Part shown: piece by piece, positions 48,316 through 56,745 of the stretch | Numbering within the stretch: position 1 is the stretch's first letter | Layout: every line of letters begins with the position of its first letter | Origin: Kineococcus aurantiacus | GTDB taxonomy: Bacteria; Actinomycetota; Actinomycetes; Actinomycetales; Kineococcaceae | Length of the DNA: 64,000 nucleotides | Assembly (NCBI RefSeq): GCF_013409345.1 | Contig: NZ_JACCBB010000001.1 | Coordinates: 4,402,001-4,466,000 of the forward strand | Reading direction: 5' to 3' | Notes under the pieces: model-generated | What the model was told of the DNA's origin: nothing | Database searches by the model: none | The model's input: the letters and a program-made list of their open reading frames with translations, nothing else | Position numbers and translations under genes: made by a program

Positions 48316-51249
48316 ATGAAGGCTGACATCTCGGCGGACACCTTCCGGCCCGAACGGCACTTCGACGCCGTCGTGATCGGTCAGGGGCAGGTGCTCCTCG
48401 ACAGCGACTTCAACGAGCAGCACGCCATCGACCGCGACCGCCACCGGACCACCGTGACCGACGTCGTCGGGTCCTCCGGGGCGCCGAGGTCCGGTGGAGG
48501 GTTCGCCGTCACCGTCGCGCCCGACGGCCGCGACCTGCTGCTCGGGCGCGGGCACTTCCACGTCGACGGCGTCCTGTGCCGCAACGACCCGCCCACCGTG
48601 GGTGCCGATGTCGCCTCGACGACGTCGCTCACCGTCGAACAGGCCGCCCCGGACGGCGTGCCGTTCGCATCGGGGCAGTGGGTCCACGTGGTGGTCGCCG
48701 GAGTGGAGACGCTGGCCCAGGTCGGCGCCGTGGCGGGCCGGTCGCTCACGCTGACGTCACCGGTCGCCGCGCTCACCGGGCAGACCCGGACGGCGGTCAT
48801 CCCCGTGAGGTCCTTCCGCCACCAGCCGCACCGGCTCCCGCTGGACCCGTTCGACCCCACCGCCCCGCTCACCGCCGGGGCGCACCGGGTCGAGCTCGAC
48901 GTGTGGGACCGTCACGTGTCCGCCGTCGAGGACCCCTCCATCCGGGAGGTCGCGCTCGGCGACGCCGACGGCGCCACCCGTCTGCAGACGGTCTGGCAGG
49001 TGCGGCTCACGCACGCCGGCCCGGCCGGCGGGGGCAGCTGCGCCGTCCCGGCCGGACCCGCGAAGGGCCGGTTGATCGCGTCCACGGAGCCCGGCCTCCC
49101 GACCGACGACCCGTGCGAGCTCCCCGACGAGGCGGGGTTCCGCGGCCTGGAGAACCAGCTGTACCGGGTGGAGGTGCACGAGGTCGGTTCTCCCGGCGTG
49201 GTCCTCAAGTGGCAGCGCGACAACGCCAGTACGGCCAGCCGGGTGACGACGCTCGGTGCGGTCCTGCGGCTGGAGACCGTCGGGACCGACGACGTCCTGG
49301 GGTTCGCCGCGGCGACGTACGTCGAGGTCACCGACGACGCGCTCGAACTGGAGCACCGGGGCGGTGACCTGCTGGAGGTCCTCGACCCGCCGGACGCTGA
49401 CCGGACCCTGCGCCTCGCGGCAGCGCCCACCCGTGCCGCCGCCGCACACAACCCCAAGGCGCGCCGGTGGGACGGGCGGCTGACCATCGACCCGACGCTC
49501 TCCGCGACAGAGCGCACTCGGGTGCTCGAGCGCGGCCTGCAGATCACCCTGGAGCCGGGTGACTTCACGCCTGGTGACTACTGGCTGATCCCGGCCCGCA
49601 CCGCGGACAGCGCCGGTGGAGGCACGATCGTCTGGCCGAGCGACGCCGGGGAGTGGCTGGCGCAGGAGCCGCACGGCATCCGCCGGCACACGGCGTCCCT
49701 CGCGCTCGTCGACGCGACCGCGACCGCGTTCACCCGCTCCCGGGAGTGTCGGCTCACCTTCCCGCCGTTGAGCGCGATCACGGCGGACGACGTCTCGGTC
49801 ACCTGGCCCGACGCGGGCGTCGACACCGTCCAGGACGCGCTCGACGCGCTGCGCGGACGGGCGAGCGGGACGGGGGCGTGCACCGCGGTCGCCGTGCCCG
49901 GTCCAGGGTGGGAGAGCGTTTTCGCTGCGATCCCGCCGGGGGCCGACGCCCAGGTGTGCTTCCCGGTGGGTGACTACCCGACCCCCGCGCCGGTGGTCGT
50001 CGCGGACCGGGGACACCTCGTGCTGCACGGCGCTGGGCCGGGTGCCACGCTCACCGGCGCCGCGGAGACCGTGCTCGCGTTCGAACGGTGCGCCTCGGTG
50101 ACCGTGGAGCGGCTGACCGTCCGGTCGGGAGGTGCGGCCGCGTCGCACCTGCGCGGTGCGCTGGACTTCACCGGGTGCACCGCGACGGTCCGGGACGCGG
50201 TCCTGGCGAACGCGGTGGTGGACGCCCGGCAGGGGTGCTGCCTCCGGACGACGGGCGGTTCCCTGACGGTGGAGACGACGACGTTCCAGGTCGGGGACCG
50301 GCAGATCGGTGTGCTGGCCGTCGACGCCACGACCGTGACGGTGTCCTCCAACCGCTTCCACACCGGCGCGAGGTCCGCGCACGGGTCTGGTCTCGGGTCG
50401 CTCACGCCGCGCGAGCGCCTCGACGCACGGAGGCTGCTGTTCGCCGACCTGCGTCCCGTCAAGGCCACGGGGTCCCGCGTCGCCGTCGAGGTGGGCAACC
50501 AGAGCCTGTCCTTCGCGACCCCCTCCGCGGCGATGAGCACCTGGGCGAACGTCCTGGAACCTCGGTACCCCTCGATGCGCCGGTTCCAGCGGGCGGTGGA
50601 CCGGATCCTGCGGGCTGTCCTCGCCGGGAACCCCGTCACCGGGACTGCCGCCCTCACCGACCTCCTCGTCCACCGGGTCGTCGACCGGCGGACGACGGTG
50701 ATGTCCCAGGCCGTCGTCGTCGCCGGCGAGGAGGTGGGTGAGGTTCTGATCAGCGGGAACGACATCCAGGACGCCGTCCAGGGGATCCACGTCGCAGCCA
50801 GCCGCCGTGAACCACGGGGCGCCGGCGTGTGCAGCGTGCGCCGGGCGGCGGTGACCGGGAACCGGGTCCGGGTGGTGGTGCCGCCCGAGGGGGCCCGCGG
50901 CCGGCACGGGATCTTCGTGGGGAACGCCGACCACGTCCGCATCACGGACAACGACGTCAGCGTGCACACCCGGGTCGACGACGACCGCCTCGCCACCGAA
51001 GGCCTGCGGGTCCACGGGTACGTCGCCCGCACCCTGGTGGTGCGGGACAACGTCGTCGACTCACCCGGCGGCATCGCGCTGTTCCTGCTGCAGCGTCCGA
51101 CGAAGCAGCCGGTGAGGCGCATGTACGCGGTGGAGGACAACTTCGTCACCGCTGTCGGCGCCCCGATCGTGGTACGAGGTCTGCTCAAAGACCACGTGGT
51201 GTTCCGGGGCAACCAGCCCGGCCCCAAGGACACCCCGCTCAACGTGTGA
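48316..51249 (+). CDS. DUF6519 / right-handed beta-helix protein, candidate tail fibre or receptor binder
   Basis: A 977-residue protein. The N-terminus MKADISADTFRPERHFDAVV with GQVLLDSDFNEQHAIDRDRH is the DUF6519 start found in eCIS loci. The middle (VLKWQRDNASTASRVTTLG...) is typical of that family. From about residue 550 the sequence turns into pectate-lyase-like beta-helix rungs (VTVERLTVRSGGAAASHLRG, VTVSSNRFHTGA, VLISGNDIQDAVQGIHVAAS, VRITDNDVSVHT). It is the last gene of the train and the only one with a real gap before it (80 bases), and it has a GGAGGAGGAGAGG ribosome site. Target recognition is inferred from the fold and position. Confidence 0.8.
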   Translation: MKADISADTFRPERHFDAVVIGQGQVLLDSDFNEQHAIDRDRHRTTVTDVVGSSGAPRSGGGFAVTVAPDGRDLLLGRGHFHVDGVLCRNDPPTVGADVASTTSLTVEQAAPDGVPFASGQWVHVVVAGVETLAQVGAVAGRSLTLTSPVAALTGQTRTAVIPVRSFRHQPHRLPLDPFDPTAPLTAGAHRVELDVWDRHVSAVEDPSIREVALGDADGATRLQTVWQVRLTHAGPAGGGSCAVPAGPAKGRLIASTEPGLPTDDPCELPDEAGFRGLENQLYRVEVHEVGSPGVVLKWQRDNASTASRVTTLGAVLRLETVGTDDVLGFAAATYVEVTDDALELEHRGGDLLEVLDPPDADRTLRLAAAPTRAAAAHNPKARRWDGRLTIDPTLSATERTRVLERGLQITLEPGDFTPGDYWLIPARTADSAGGGTIVWPSDAGEWLAQEPHGIRRHTASLALVDATATAFTRSRECRLTFPPLSAITADDVSVTWPDAGVDTVQDALDALRGRASGTGACTAVAVPGPGWESVFAAIPPGADAQVCFPVGDYPTPAPVVVADRGHLVLHGAGPGATLTGAAETVLAFERCASVTVERLTVRSGGAAASHLRGALDFTGCTATVRDAVLANAVVDARQGCCLRTTGGSLTVETTTFQVGDRQIGVLAVDATTVTVSSNRFHTGARSAHGSGLGSLTPRERLDARRLLFADLRPVKATGSRVAVEVGNQSLSFATPSAAMSTWANVLEPRYPSMRRFQRAVDRILRAVLAGNPVTGTAALTDLLVHRVVDRRTTVMSQAVVVAGEEVGEVLISGNDIQDAVQGIHVAASRREPRGAGVCSVRRAAVTGNRVRVVVPPEGARGRHGIFVGNADHVRITDNDVSVHTRVDDDRLATEGLRVHGYVARTLVVRDNVVDSPGGIALFLLQRPTKQPVRRMYAVEDNFVTAVGAPIVVRGLLKDHVVFRGNQPGPKDTPLNV

Positions 51250-51370
51250 CCGGACTCTTGACGTGCCGTGCCGACCGGAGGAGAGTAACTGCGCCTTCCT
51301 TCCCTAGGTGGGGTAGTGACGCAGGTTCGGTGGCCGTTCAGTTCTCGTAGTTCTGCGCGATCGTCGTGCC

Positions 51371-51404
51371 GAGTCGAGTCAGGGTTCGAGTCCCGGGGGT
51401 CGGC
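51371..51404 (+). other. tRNA 3'-end-like fragment
   Basis: GTCAGGGTTCGAGTCCCGGG resembles a tRNA T-arm (loop TTCGAGT, stem with one mismatch) followed by an acceptor-like GGTCGGCACC. No D-arm or anticodon arm precedes it. It lies right before a strong hairpin, the arrangement expected for the 3' end of a tRNA gene plus its terminator. It may be a relic att site of another insertion. Confidence 0.4.
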
Positions 51405-51441
51405 ACCGAGAAGCGCCGAATCCACTTCGGCGCTTCTCGGT
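51405..51441 (+). terminator. perfect 16-bp hairpin downstream of the eCIS cluster
   Basis: Arms 51405-51420 and 51426-51441 are exact complements with a 5-base loop (TCCAC). It is 156 bases after the fibre gene stop, and no other terminator is seen there, so it probably ends the eCIS transcript. Confidence 0.75.
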
Positions 51442-52417
51442 GAGAGTTCGCCGACGTCGTCAGTGTGCATCGCCGTTCGAAGGTTCCGTGTCGGGTTCTC
51501 GTGCGGTCACCTCTCGGGTGTTCAGGCGCAGCGTGGGCCAGGCGAGGCGGCCGACCCAGCAGAACTCCCGTCGTGTGCGCGGTCCCTGACGCCACCGGTG
51601 ACGACTTCGGCCGCATATCCCACGGTGCGTGCGGAGCGGCGGGAAGTGGAAGAGCCCCCAGGCTCGCGATCGGTGCTGCGTCTGCGGGGCACGTCGCCGG
51701 CAAGCCCTTCTCACGTCCCCGGGCGAACTGACGCGCCCGGCACGCGTACGTCATCGGTACAGGCGTTCCCGGCGCGGATCCCCGCCGGCGGCGTGGCGGT
51801 CGTGTCTCGCGGTGGCGAGATCCGCTGCCGGGCCTGTCTGTTCGTGCGCGGTGGTCAGGCTGAGCCGGCAAGCCCGGTGACCGCCGGTGGTTCAGGGAAA
51901 CCCGGGTGTGACGCGTCCTGAGCATCTCCAGCACGCCCCCCGCCGCAGGCCTCCTGGTGCCCCACGACGGTGCTCGGCCGTGGCTGTCGGCAGGTGGTGC
52001 GGGAGCAACGGTTCAGGACGACGTCCACGCCGGAGGAGCCAGCCGCAACTCCGAGGCACGCGCGTCGATCGGCGAACGGCACCTGCGCGAGTGACGGTCA
52101 CGGTGACAAGCCCAGTGGACCGTGAAGGCAACCCCGCGAACGGCTGCCGTCACGCTCCGACTACTGCTAGTTTGCCCTGTGTCGGCAGTGAGCCTCGGGC
52201 GCGGTGAACAGCTCGGCCATCGCATTGGAACCGGGGCGCGCGCACAACGAGCACGACCGGCGTGATGAGGGGCGTCGGGCGATCGATGCGGTGATGCCGC
52301 TTCGGCACGTGGACGTCCGGGAACGCCTGGCTGCTCGCTCGGACCGCGAGTGCCCGCAGACAGCAGCGCGGTGTCAGGCAGCGAGGCCGTCTGAGTTGCG
52401 CAGTGTGAGACGCAAGC
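51442..52417. other. gene-free spacer between eCIS and GDP-mannose dehydratase
   Basis: About 1 kb without a convincing gene. Short frames on both strands lack ribosome sites and domain motifs. Base composition looks less GC-extreme than in the eCIS genes. No att, IS end or inverted repeat was recognised here beyond the hairpin at its left edge. Confidence 0.55.
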
Positions 52418-52432
52418 ATGGAGGAGGATGTT

Positions 52433-53431
52433 GTGCCGCGCGCTCTGATAACGGGGATAACAGGTCAGGACGGTACTTACCTCGGAGAACTCCTGACGCG
52501 GAAGGGCTACCAGGTCTACGGCATGGTGAGGGGCCAGAACAACCCACGCGCAGCCGTCGTCAAGGAGCTCGTCCCATCGGTTCGCATGGTGAGCGGTGAC
52601 CTCTGCGACTTGTCCTCGATCGTTCACGTCGTCGAGAAGGCAGCGCCGGACGAGGTCTACAACCTGGCTGCCGTCAGCTTCGTCGGGCTCTCGTGGAAGC
52701 AGCCGGCGTTGACGGTCGACGTGACAGGCACAGGAGTGCTGCGTGTACTGGAAGCGCTGCGGATGTACACCGGGGGCGAGATGTCGCGCATCCGCTTCTA
52801 CCAGGCATCCAGCTCTGAGATGTTCGGCAAGGTGAACCGGGTTCCTCAGGACGAGAGCACGCCGTTCCACCCGCGGTCACCGTACGGCGTTGCGAAGGCC
52901 TTCGGGCACCACATCACCGTGAACTACAGGGAGTCTTACGGAGCCTACGCCTGCAGCGGGATCCTCTTCAATCACGAGAGCCCACGGCGCGGTTACGAGT
53001 TCGTCACGCGGAAGATCACGCGCGCGGTCGCGCGGATACGTCTCGGACTCCAGGACCACGTGGTCCTGGGCAATCTCGACGCCGAGCGGGACTGGGGCTA
53101 CGCAGGCGACTACACGTGTGCGATGTGGCGGATGCTGCAGCAGGACGAGCCGGACGACTACGTCGTCGCCACGGGGGAGTCGCACTCCGTTCGAGAACTG
53201 CTCGACGTCGCCTTCGCTCGTGTGGGGATCCACGACTGGGCGGCGCGCAACTACGTGCTGCAGGATCCCAAGCACATGCGTCCTGCCGAGGTCGATCACC
53301 TGGTGGGCGATGCGTCCAAAGCCCGCGAGCGCTTGGACTGGAAGCCGACTGTCTCGTTCGCGCAGTTGATCGAGGGGATGGTCGATGTCGACCTGTCCCT
53401 GGAGCGGGCTGCTGCGGAGCGACGTGAGTAG
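52433..53431 (+). CDS. gmd: GDP-mannose 4,6-dehydratase
   Basis: A 332-residue short-chain dehydrogenase that converts GDP-D-mannose to GDP-4-keto-6-deoxy-D-mannose, the precursor of GDP-fucose, GDP-rhamnose and related sugars. Motifs are RALITGITGQDGTYLGELL (NADP loop), YNLAAVSFVGLSW, the catalytic YxxxK in SPYGVAKAFGH, FNHESPRRG, and LGNLDAERDWGYAGDYTCAM. I chose the GTG at 52433, which has GGAGGAGG 6 bases upstream; an ATG at 52418 would make it 5 residues longer. No second-step enzyme (epimerase-reductase or reductase) is beside it, so the final sugar cannot be named. Codon use seems less GC-rich than in neighbours, which suggests transfer. It might feed the eCIS-linked glycosyltransferase, but nothing proves that. 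Confidence 0.9.
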   Translation: MPRALITGITGQDGTYLGELLTRKGYQVYGMVRGQNNPRAAVVKELVPSVRMVSGDLCDLSSIVHVVEKAAPDEVYNLAAVSFVGLSWKQPALTVDVTGTGVLRVLEALRMYTGGEMSRIRFYQASSSEMFGKVNRVPQDESTPFHPRSPYGVAKAFGHHITVNYRESYGAYACSGILFNHESPRRGYEFVTRKITRAVARIRLGLQDHVVLGNLDAERDWGYAGDYTCAMWRMLQQDEPDDYVVATGESHSVRELLDVAFARVGIHDWAARNYVLQDPKHMRPAEVDHLVGDASKARERLDWKPTVSFAQLIEGMVDVDLSLERAAAERRE

Positions 53432-53565
53432 TGCGACGACGACCAGCAGCTCGAGGCGGTAGGCGATCTCGGCTCCTTGCACCTGAGCGACGGCGGCGGT
53501 GAACGACGCCTGGTCGGCGAACACGTCGTGCGCTGGGCATTGGTCGTTGCCCCTGAGTTCCCGAG

Positions 53566-54010
53566 ATGCTCCCCGCTGCGGTGCAGCGCGCCGTCGAGCA
53601 CCTGCTCTTGGACGGCCCGCTCCTCGAGACCGCCCGCGCGCACGGTCCTGGCGGCCGACGTGATCGCTGGTGGTCCGGAGAGCACCGCCACCGCAGCGGC
53701 CCTGCAGGGGCCGTCATCGGCTCTGAAGGGCGGGCGCTACGGGTCTCACCGGTCGAGCCGGGTTGCACCCGTGACCTGACCGCATCGCGCACCCACGCTC
53801 TGTCGGCGTCGTACGCCGCTGCTCGTGACGGTGTCCCAACCCTGGCTGACGAGGCGTGCACCGATGCCGGGGCCGGCGTTCAGGTGCCTGTTCGCCGTCC
53901 TCGCGGTAGGCAGGCTCTCGACGCGTCCACTCGGGGTCTGCCCCTGGCGCACCTCAGCGATCGCCGCCACGGCCCTCGTCCTGGTCCGACTGGAGAACCG
54001 TTCCTGACAA
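53566..54010 (+). pseudogene. IS5-type transposase relic (copy 2)
   Basis: A longer relic of the element seen at 19225. The frame reads AVQRAVEHLLLDGPLLETAR, then [32 protein letters not shown], and VPTLADEACTDAGAGVQVPV followed by RRPRGRQALDAST. This is the order of IS5-group DDE transposases, including the first catalytic Asp region (LLLDG). The N-terminal DNA-binding part is missing and the region between the blocks is scrambled. No terminal inverted repeats are recognised. Not functional. Confidence 0.75.
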
Positions 54011-54096
54011 GGGCTCAACGCCGCAGACCCCTCGTGGAACAAGGTGCTGATCGAACGCTCTCGAAGAGCTGCTGCGCTGTTCGCCGACTGCGGCCC

Positions 54097-54852
54097 TCAG
54101 ATCAGGACGGCTGCCTCCGAGGCCAAGCGCGCCCCGCTCCAGCAGAAGACCGCTGCCAGGGCCGTGCGCGGCAGCCAGCGCAGCACGGCGCCGTCCAGGC
54201 TGCTCGCCCCCCTGTCCGAGCGGCGCAGCAGCTCACGTGCCCCCCACAGCAGGGCCAGGCCGGCCAGCAGCGGCAGCAGTGGGAAGGCGAGAACCCAGAT
54301 CAGCAGGAGGGGCGCGACCCGCTGGAGCCGTGCTCGCCGGAACCAGGCGCCGGGACGGAGCCACCGTTCGGCCAGCAGGGTCAGGGTCGCGGCGTACAGG
54401 CCCGGGATGGCGATGAACAACGCGATGGACAGGGCCGCAGGTTCCAGCGCGACGAAGTCGACGCCACTGGTGTGCAGCAGCATCTCCCCGACGACGACAG
54501 CGGCGCCGGCGGACACGGAGACGACTCGAAACCAGCGTGGCCCGATCATCACACCGCGCAGGACGGTGCAGACAGCACCCCCCAGCAGTCCCAGGAGCCC
54601 ACCGACGGCCAGGAGGTTCACGGTACCCGTGAAGGTCAGGCGACCGATGACGAAGCCGTCGTCGCTGACCAGGCCGTGCGCGAAGGGGTTGACGTGGGCC
54701 AGCAGCATCATGGCCAGCCGAGCGCCGACCCCGGCGATCAGGACGCCGGACGCGGCACCGGCGAGCGTGACCGCCGCCAGGTGGCGCAGTGACTCCTCCG
54801 CGTGCGTGCGCCAGCCCTGCTGCGGCTGCACATCCCCGTGGTGGTGAGTCAC
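54097..54852 (-). CDS. six- to seven-helix membrane protein of unknown function
   Basis: A 251-residue membrane protein with hydrophobic segments at about residues 23-47 (HLAAVTLAGAASGVLIAGVG), 75-95, 110-128, 138-160, and two in the range 180-245. The loop after helix 1 holds ARLAMMLLAHVNPFAHGLVS DDGFVIGRLTF, a pattern seen in unclassified actinobacterial membrane proteins. The N-terminus MTHHHGDVQPQQGW is His/Gln-rich. I do not recognise the family. Plain island cargo near the right edge; no operon partner within 400 bases. Confidence 0.7.
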   Translation of the reverse strand: MTHHHGDVQPQQGWRTHAEESLRHLAAVTLAGAASGVLIAGVGARLAMMLLAHVNPFAHGLVSDDGFVIGRLTFTGTVNLLAVGGLLGLLGGAVCTVLRGVMIGPRWFRVVSVSAGAAVVVGEMLLHTSGVDFVALEPAALSIALFIAIPGLYAATLTLLAERWLRPGAWFRRARLQRVAPLLLIWVLAFPLLPLLAGLALLWGARELLRRSDRGASSLDGAVLRWLPRTALAAVFCWSGARLASEAAVLI

Positions 54853-55341
54853 CGTTGACGTGGCACCTCCGCTTCCGCGGCTTCCGTGGTGCCAACGTTA
54901 GACCCCTCTCCGCGAGATCGGTGGTCTTCACGCAGGTCGGGCAGGCGATGCCGGCAGTGGTACGTCGGGCGGGGCAGGTGGGCGTGACGGTGTCGCTGCT
55001 GAGCACCCGCCGGGCGTACGGGCGAGGACCTCGTGGTCGTGGCTCCCTGGCCCCGGCGACGTGCTCGCCGCAGGCGCCCGCCCGGGCCCGCGAGAGCCGG
55101 GTGCCCGACGCAGGCGCCGGACGCCGCAGGGGAGGTGGGGGTACGCCGACTGCGCAGCGGTGCGCTGGGGCGGGAACCGCGCCGCTGCGCGCCAGGCAGT
55201 CGGGCTGCTCGCGCGCGCTGGACCGCGACGGCCGTGGCGAGGCGTGCTCGCGCTGACCGGCGCCTGGAACCGCCCGCGGTGCGGCACCGGTGGGTGCAGG
55301 ACCTCGGGCCTGCTGGGCCGCGGTTCGAGCCGGTACGCGAG
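54853..55341. other. gene-free spacer
   Basis: No supported gene. A plus-strand frame contains GVTVSLLSTRRAYG-like text and a later WRGVLALTGAWNRP stretch, which may be remnants of a decayed gene, but no family could be assigned. Confidence 0.45.
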
Positions 55342-56745
55342 TCAGTCCTCGCTGCCCAGGACGGGACGGGCGAAGCGCCGGTGGAGCACGAGCAGCACCA
55401 GCACCGCCGTGGCGATCACGTAGCCCGGAGCGTCCAGGCGGGTGAGTGCCACCGCCAGCAGCGTCAAGGCGGTGGCGACCAGGACCGTCGCGGGCATGAA
55501 GAGCAGGAACCACACGCGCAGCATGTTGCGGTACAGCACCCACGCCGAGGAGCTGGGCGGTCGCCGCGGCAACCACGCGCGTGCCCGATCCCGGCCGCGG
55601 CGCGGTGGGGACTCGGCCCAGAAGCGGACCGGCATCAGCAAGCTGTCGTAGGCGTACATCGAGGTCACGAACAGCGCCAGTGCCACCAGCAGCAGGGCGA
55701 AGACGACTTGGACGGTGAGCTGGCCGCTGAAGGTGGCGGCGTCCACGCCGAACGGCGTCACCGACAAGCACCCCCGCACGTCGGGGTCGCGCTGCGGGCA
55801 CCTGGCCAGCGCCTGCCACTTCGCTGCGTCGAGCAGGACACCGAGCAACGCGGTGAGCATGAGAGTGATCACTGCGCTGAGGACCTTCGCAGTCTCCATC
55901 TTCGACTCGATCTTCTTGCGCACGCTTTCCAGCGCCGCGGCATCGCCCGGGTGCAGCGTCCACAGCACGTGCCCGCTCCAGCGCCCGTCCGGTTCGTCGG
56001 GCACGCGCACCTCCAGGCAGACGACTTCCGCCTTGTCGATGGGCACCGCACCGGCGTGCCAGCGCGAGAGGCTGAAGCGTCGCGGCCGGTTGAAGGTGGC
56101 GCTGAGGTGGCTCAAGCCGGGCTGGTGACCGACCAAGGCGATCGCCGTGCTGTCGGCGCCCCGATCGGGTGATGACGACGGGAAGGACGTCGAGGGCTGG
56201 GAGGAGGGCTCACCCGACTGCTTCAGCAGTGCGTGGACGCGCTCGCGAAGCTGGTCCAGCGTCTCGTCCGAGCGCTGCTCGGCCGGATCGAGCAGCTGGC
56301 ACTCCTCGACCGGGAGCCGAGGCGCGCGCGACGGGGCGGGTTCTCGACGGGTGGCGGGGTCGGCGGTGCCCCGTTGGCCGCCGGCACCACCGGGCTGCGA
56401 GTCGTGCCCGCCGTGCTCACCACCCACCGTGCCGGGCGGACGTCCGCCCTCAGCGACGGCGGGCACCGGGGCGGAGGGCTCCGTCCCGTCCGGCGTGCCC
56501 CCGGAGACCGCTGCACCGGGGTGTTCCGACTCGTACAGCGCGTCCACAAGTACTTCGGCGCTCGCGCCCGCCTCCGGCGATGGAGCGTGCAGGACGGCGT
56601 GCAGGCGGATCACTCCGTCGCTGGCGTGCAGCTCCTCGCCCAGCGCCGCGCCGACGTCCGCGGAGGGCAAGCGCGCGGCACCCGCGGGTCGCGTCAGCTC
56701 CCCGTCCAGGTGCGGGCCGTGGCGGCACAGCAAGACGTACGGCAC
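55342..56745 (-). CDS. histidine-phosphatase-like domain fused to a four-helix membrane domain
   Basis: A 467-residue protein. It begins MPYVLLCRHGPHLDGELTRP, with the RHG motif of the phosphoglycerate-mutase/SixA superfamily. The second catalytic histidine would be in AIALVGHQPGLSHLS (about residue 205), as in SixA. The arginine of the usual SPxxRxxQTA block is missing (LHAPSPEAGASAEVL), and a Pro/Gly-rich insert of about 90 residues splits the domain. Residues about 290-460 hold four membrane helices (VLSAVITLMLTALLGVLLDA, TVQVVFALLLVALALFV, WFLLFMPATVLVATALTLLA, YVIATAVLVLLVL). Activity is uncertain because of the missing Arg. I know of no family with this fusion. Confidence 0.7.
   Translation of the reverse strand: MPYVLLCRHGPHLDGELTRPAGAARLPSADVGAALGEELHASDGVIRLHAVLHAPSPEAGASAEVLVDALYESEHPGAAVSGGTPDGTEPSAPVPAVAEGGRPPGTVGGEHGGHDSQPGGAGGQRGTADPATRREPAPSRAPRLPVEECQLLDPAEQRSDETLDQLRERVHALLKQSGEPSSQPSTSFPSSSPDRGADSTAIALVGHQPGLSHLSATFNRPRRFSLSRWHAGAVPIDKAEVVCLEVRVPDEPDGRWSGHVLWTLHPGDAAALESVRKKIESKMETAKVLSAVITLMLTALLGVLLDAAKWQALARCPQRDPDVRGCLSVTPFGVDAATFSGQLTVQVVFALLLVALALFVTSMYAYDSLLMPVRFWAESPPRRGRDRARAWLPRRPPSSSAWVLYRNMLRVWFLLFMPATVLVATALTLLAVALTRLDAPGYVIATAVLVLLVLHRRFARPVLGSED

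Noticed and set aside
20937-51249. Reading the cluster as a prophage or an R-type tailocin
   Set aside because: No terminase, portal, capsid, holin or endolysin gene. The Afp15-like ATPase, DUF4255 cap, DUF4157 and DUF6519 proteins are eCIS markers.
54233-55963. Minus-strand 576-codon frame covering two membrane-protein genes
   Set aside because: Overlaps two supported minus-strand genes in another frame; low-complexity product.
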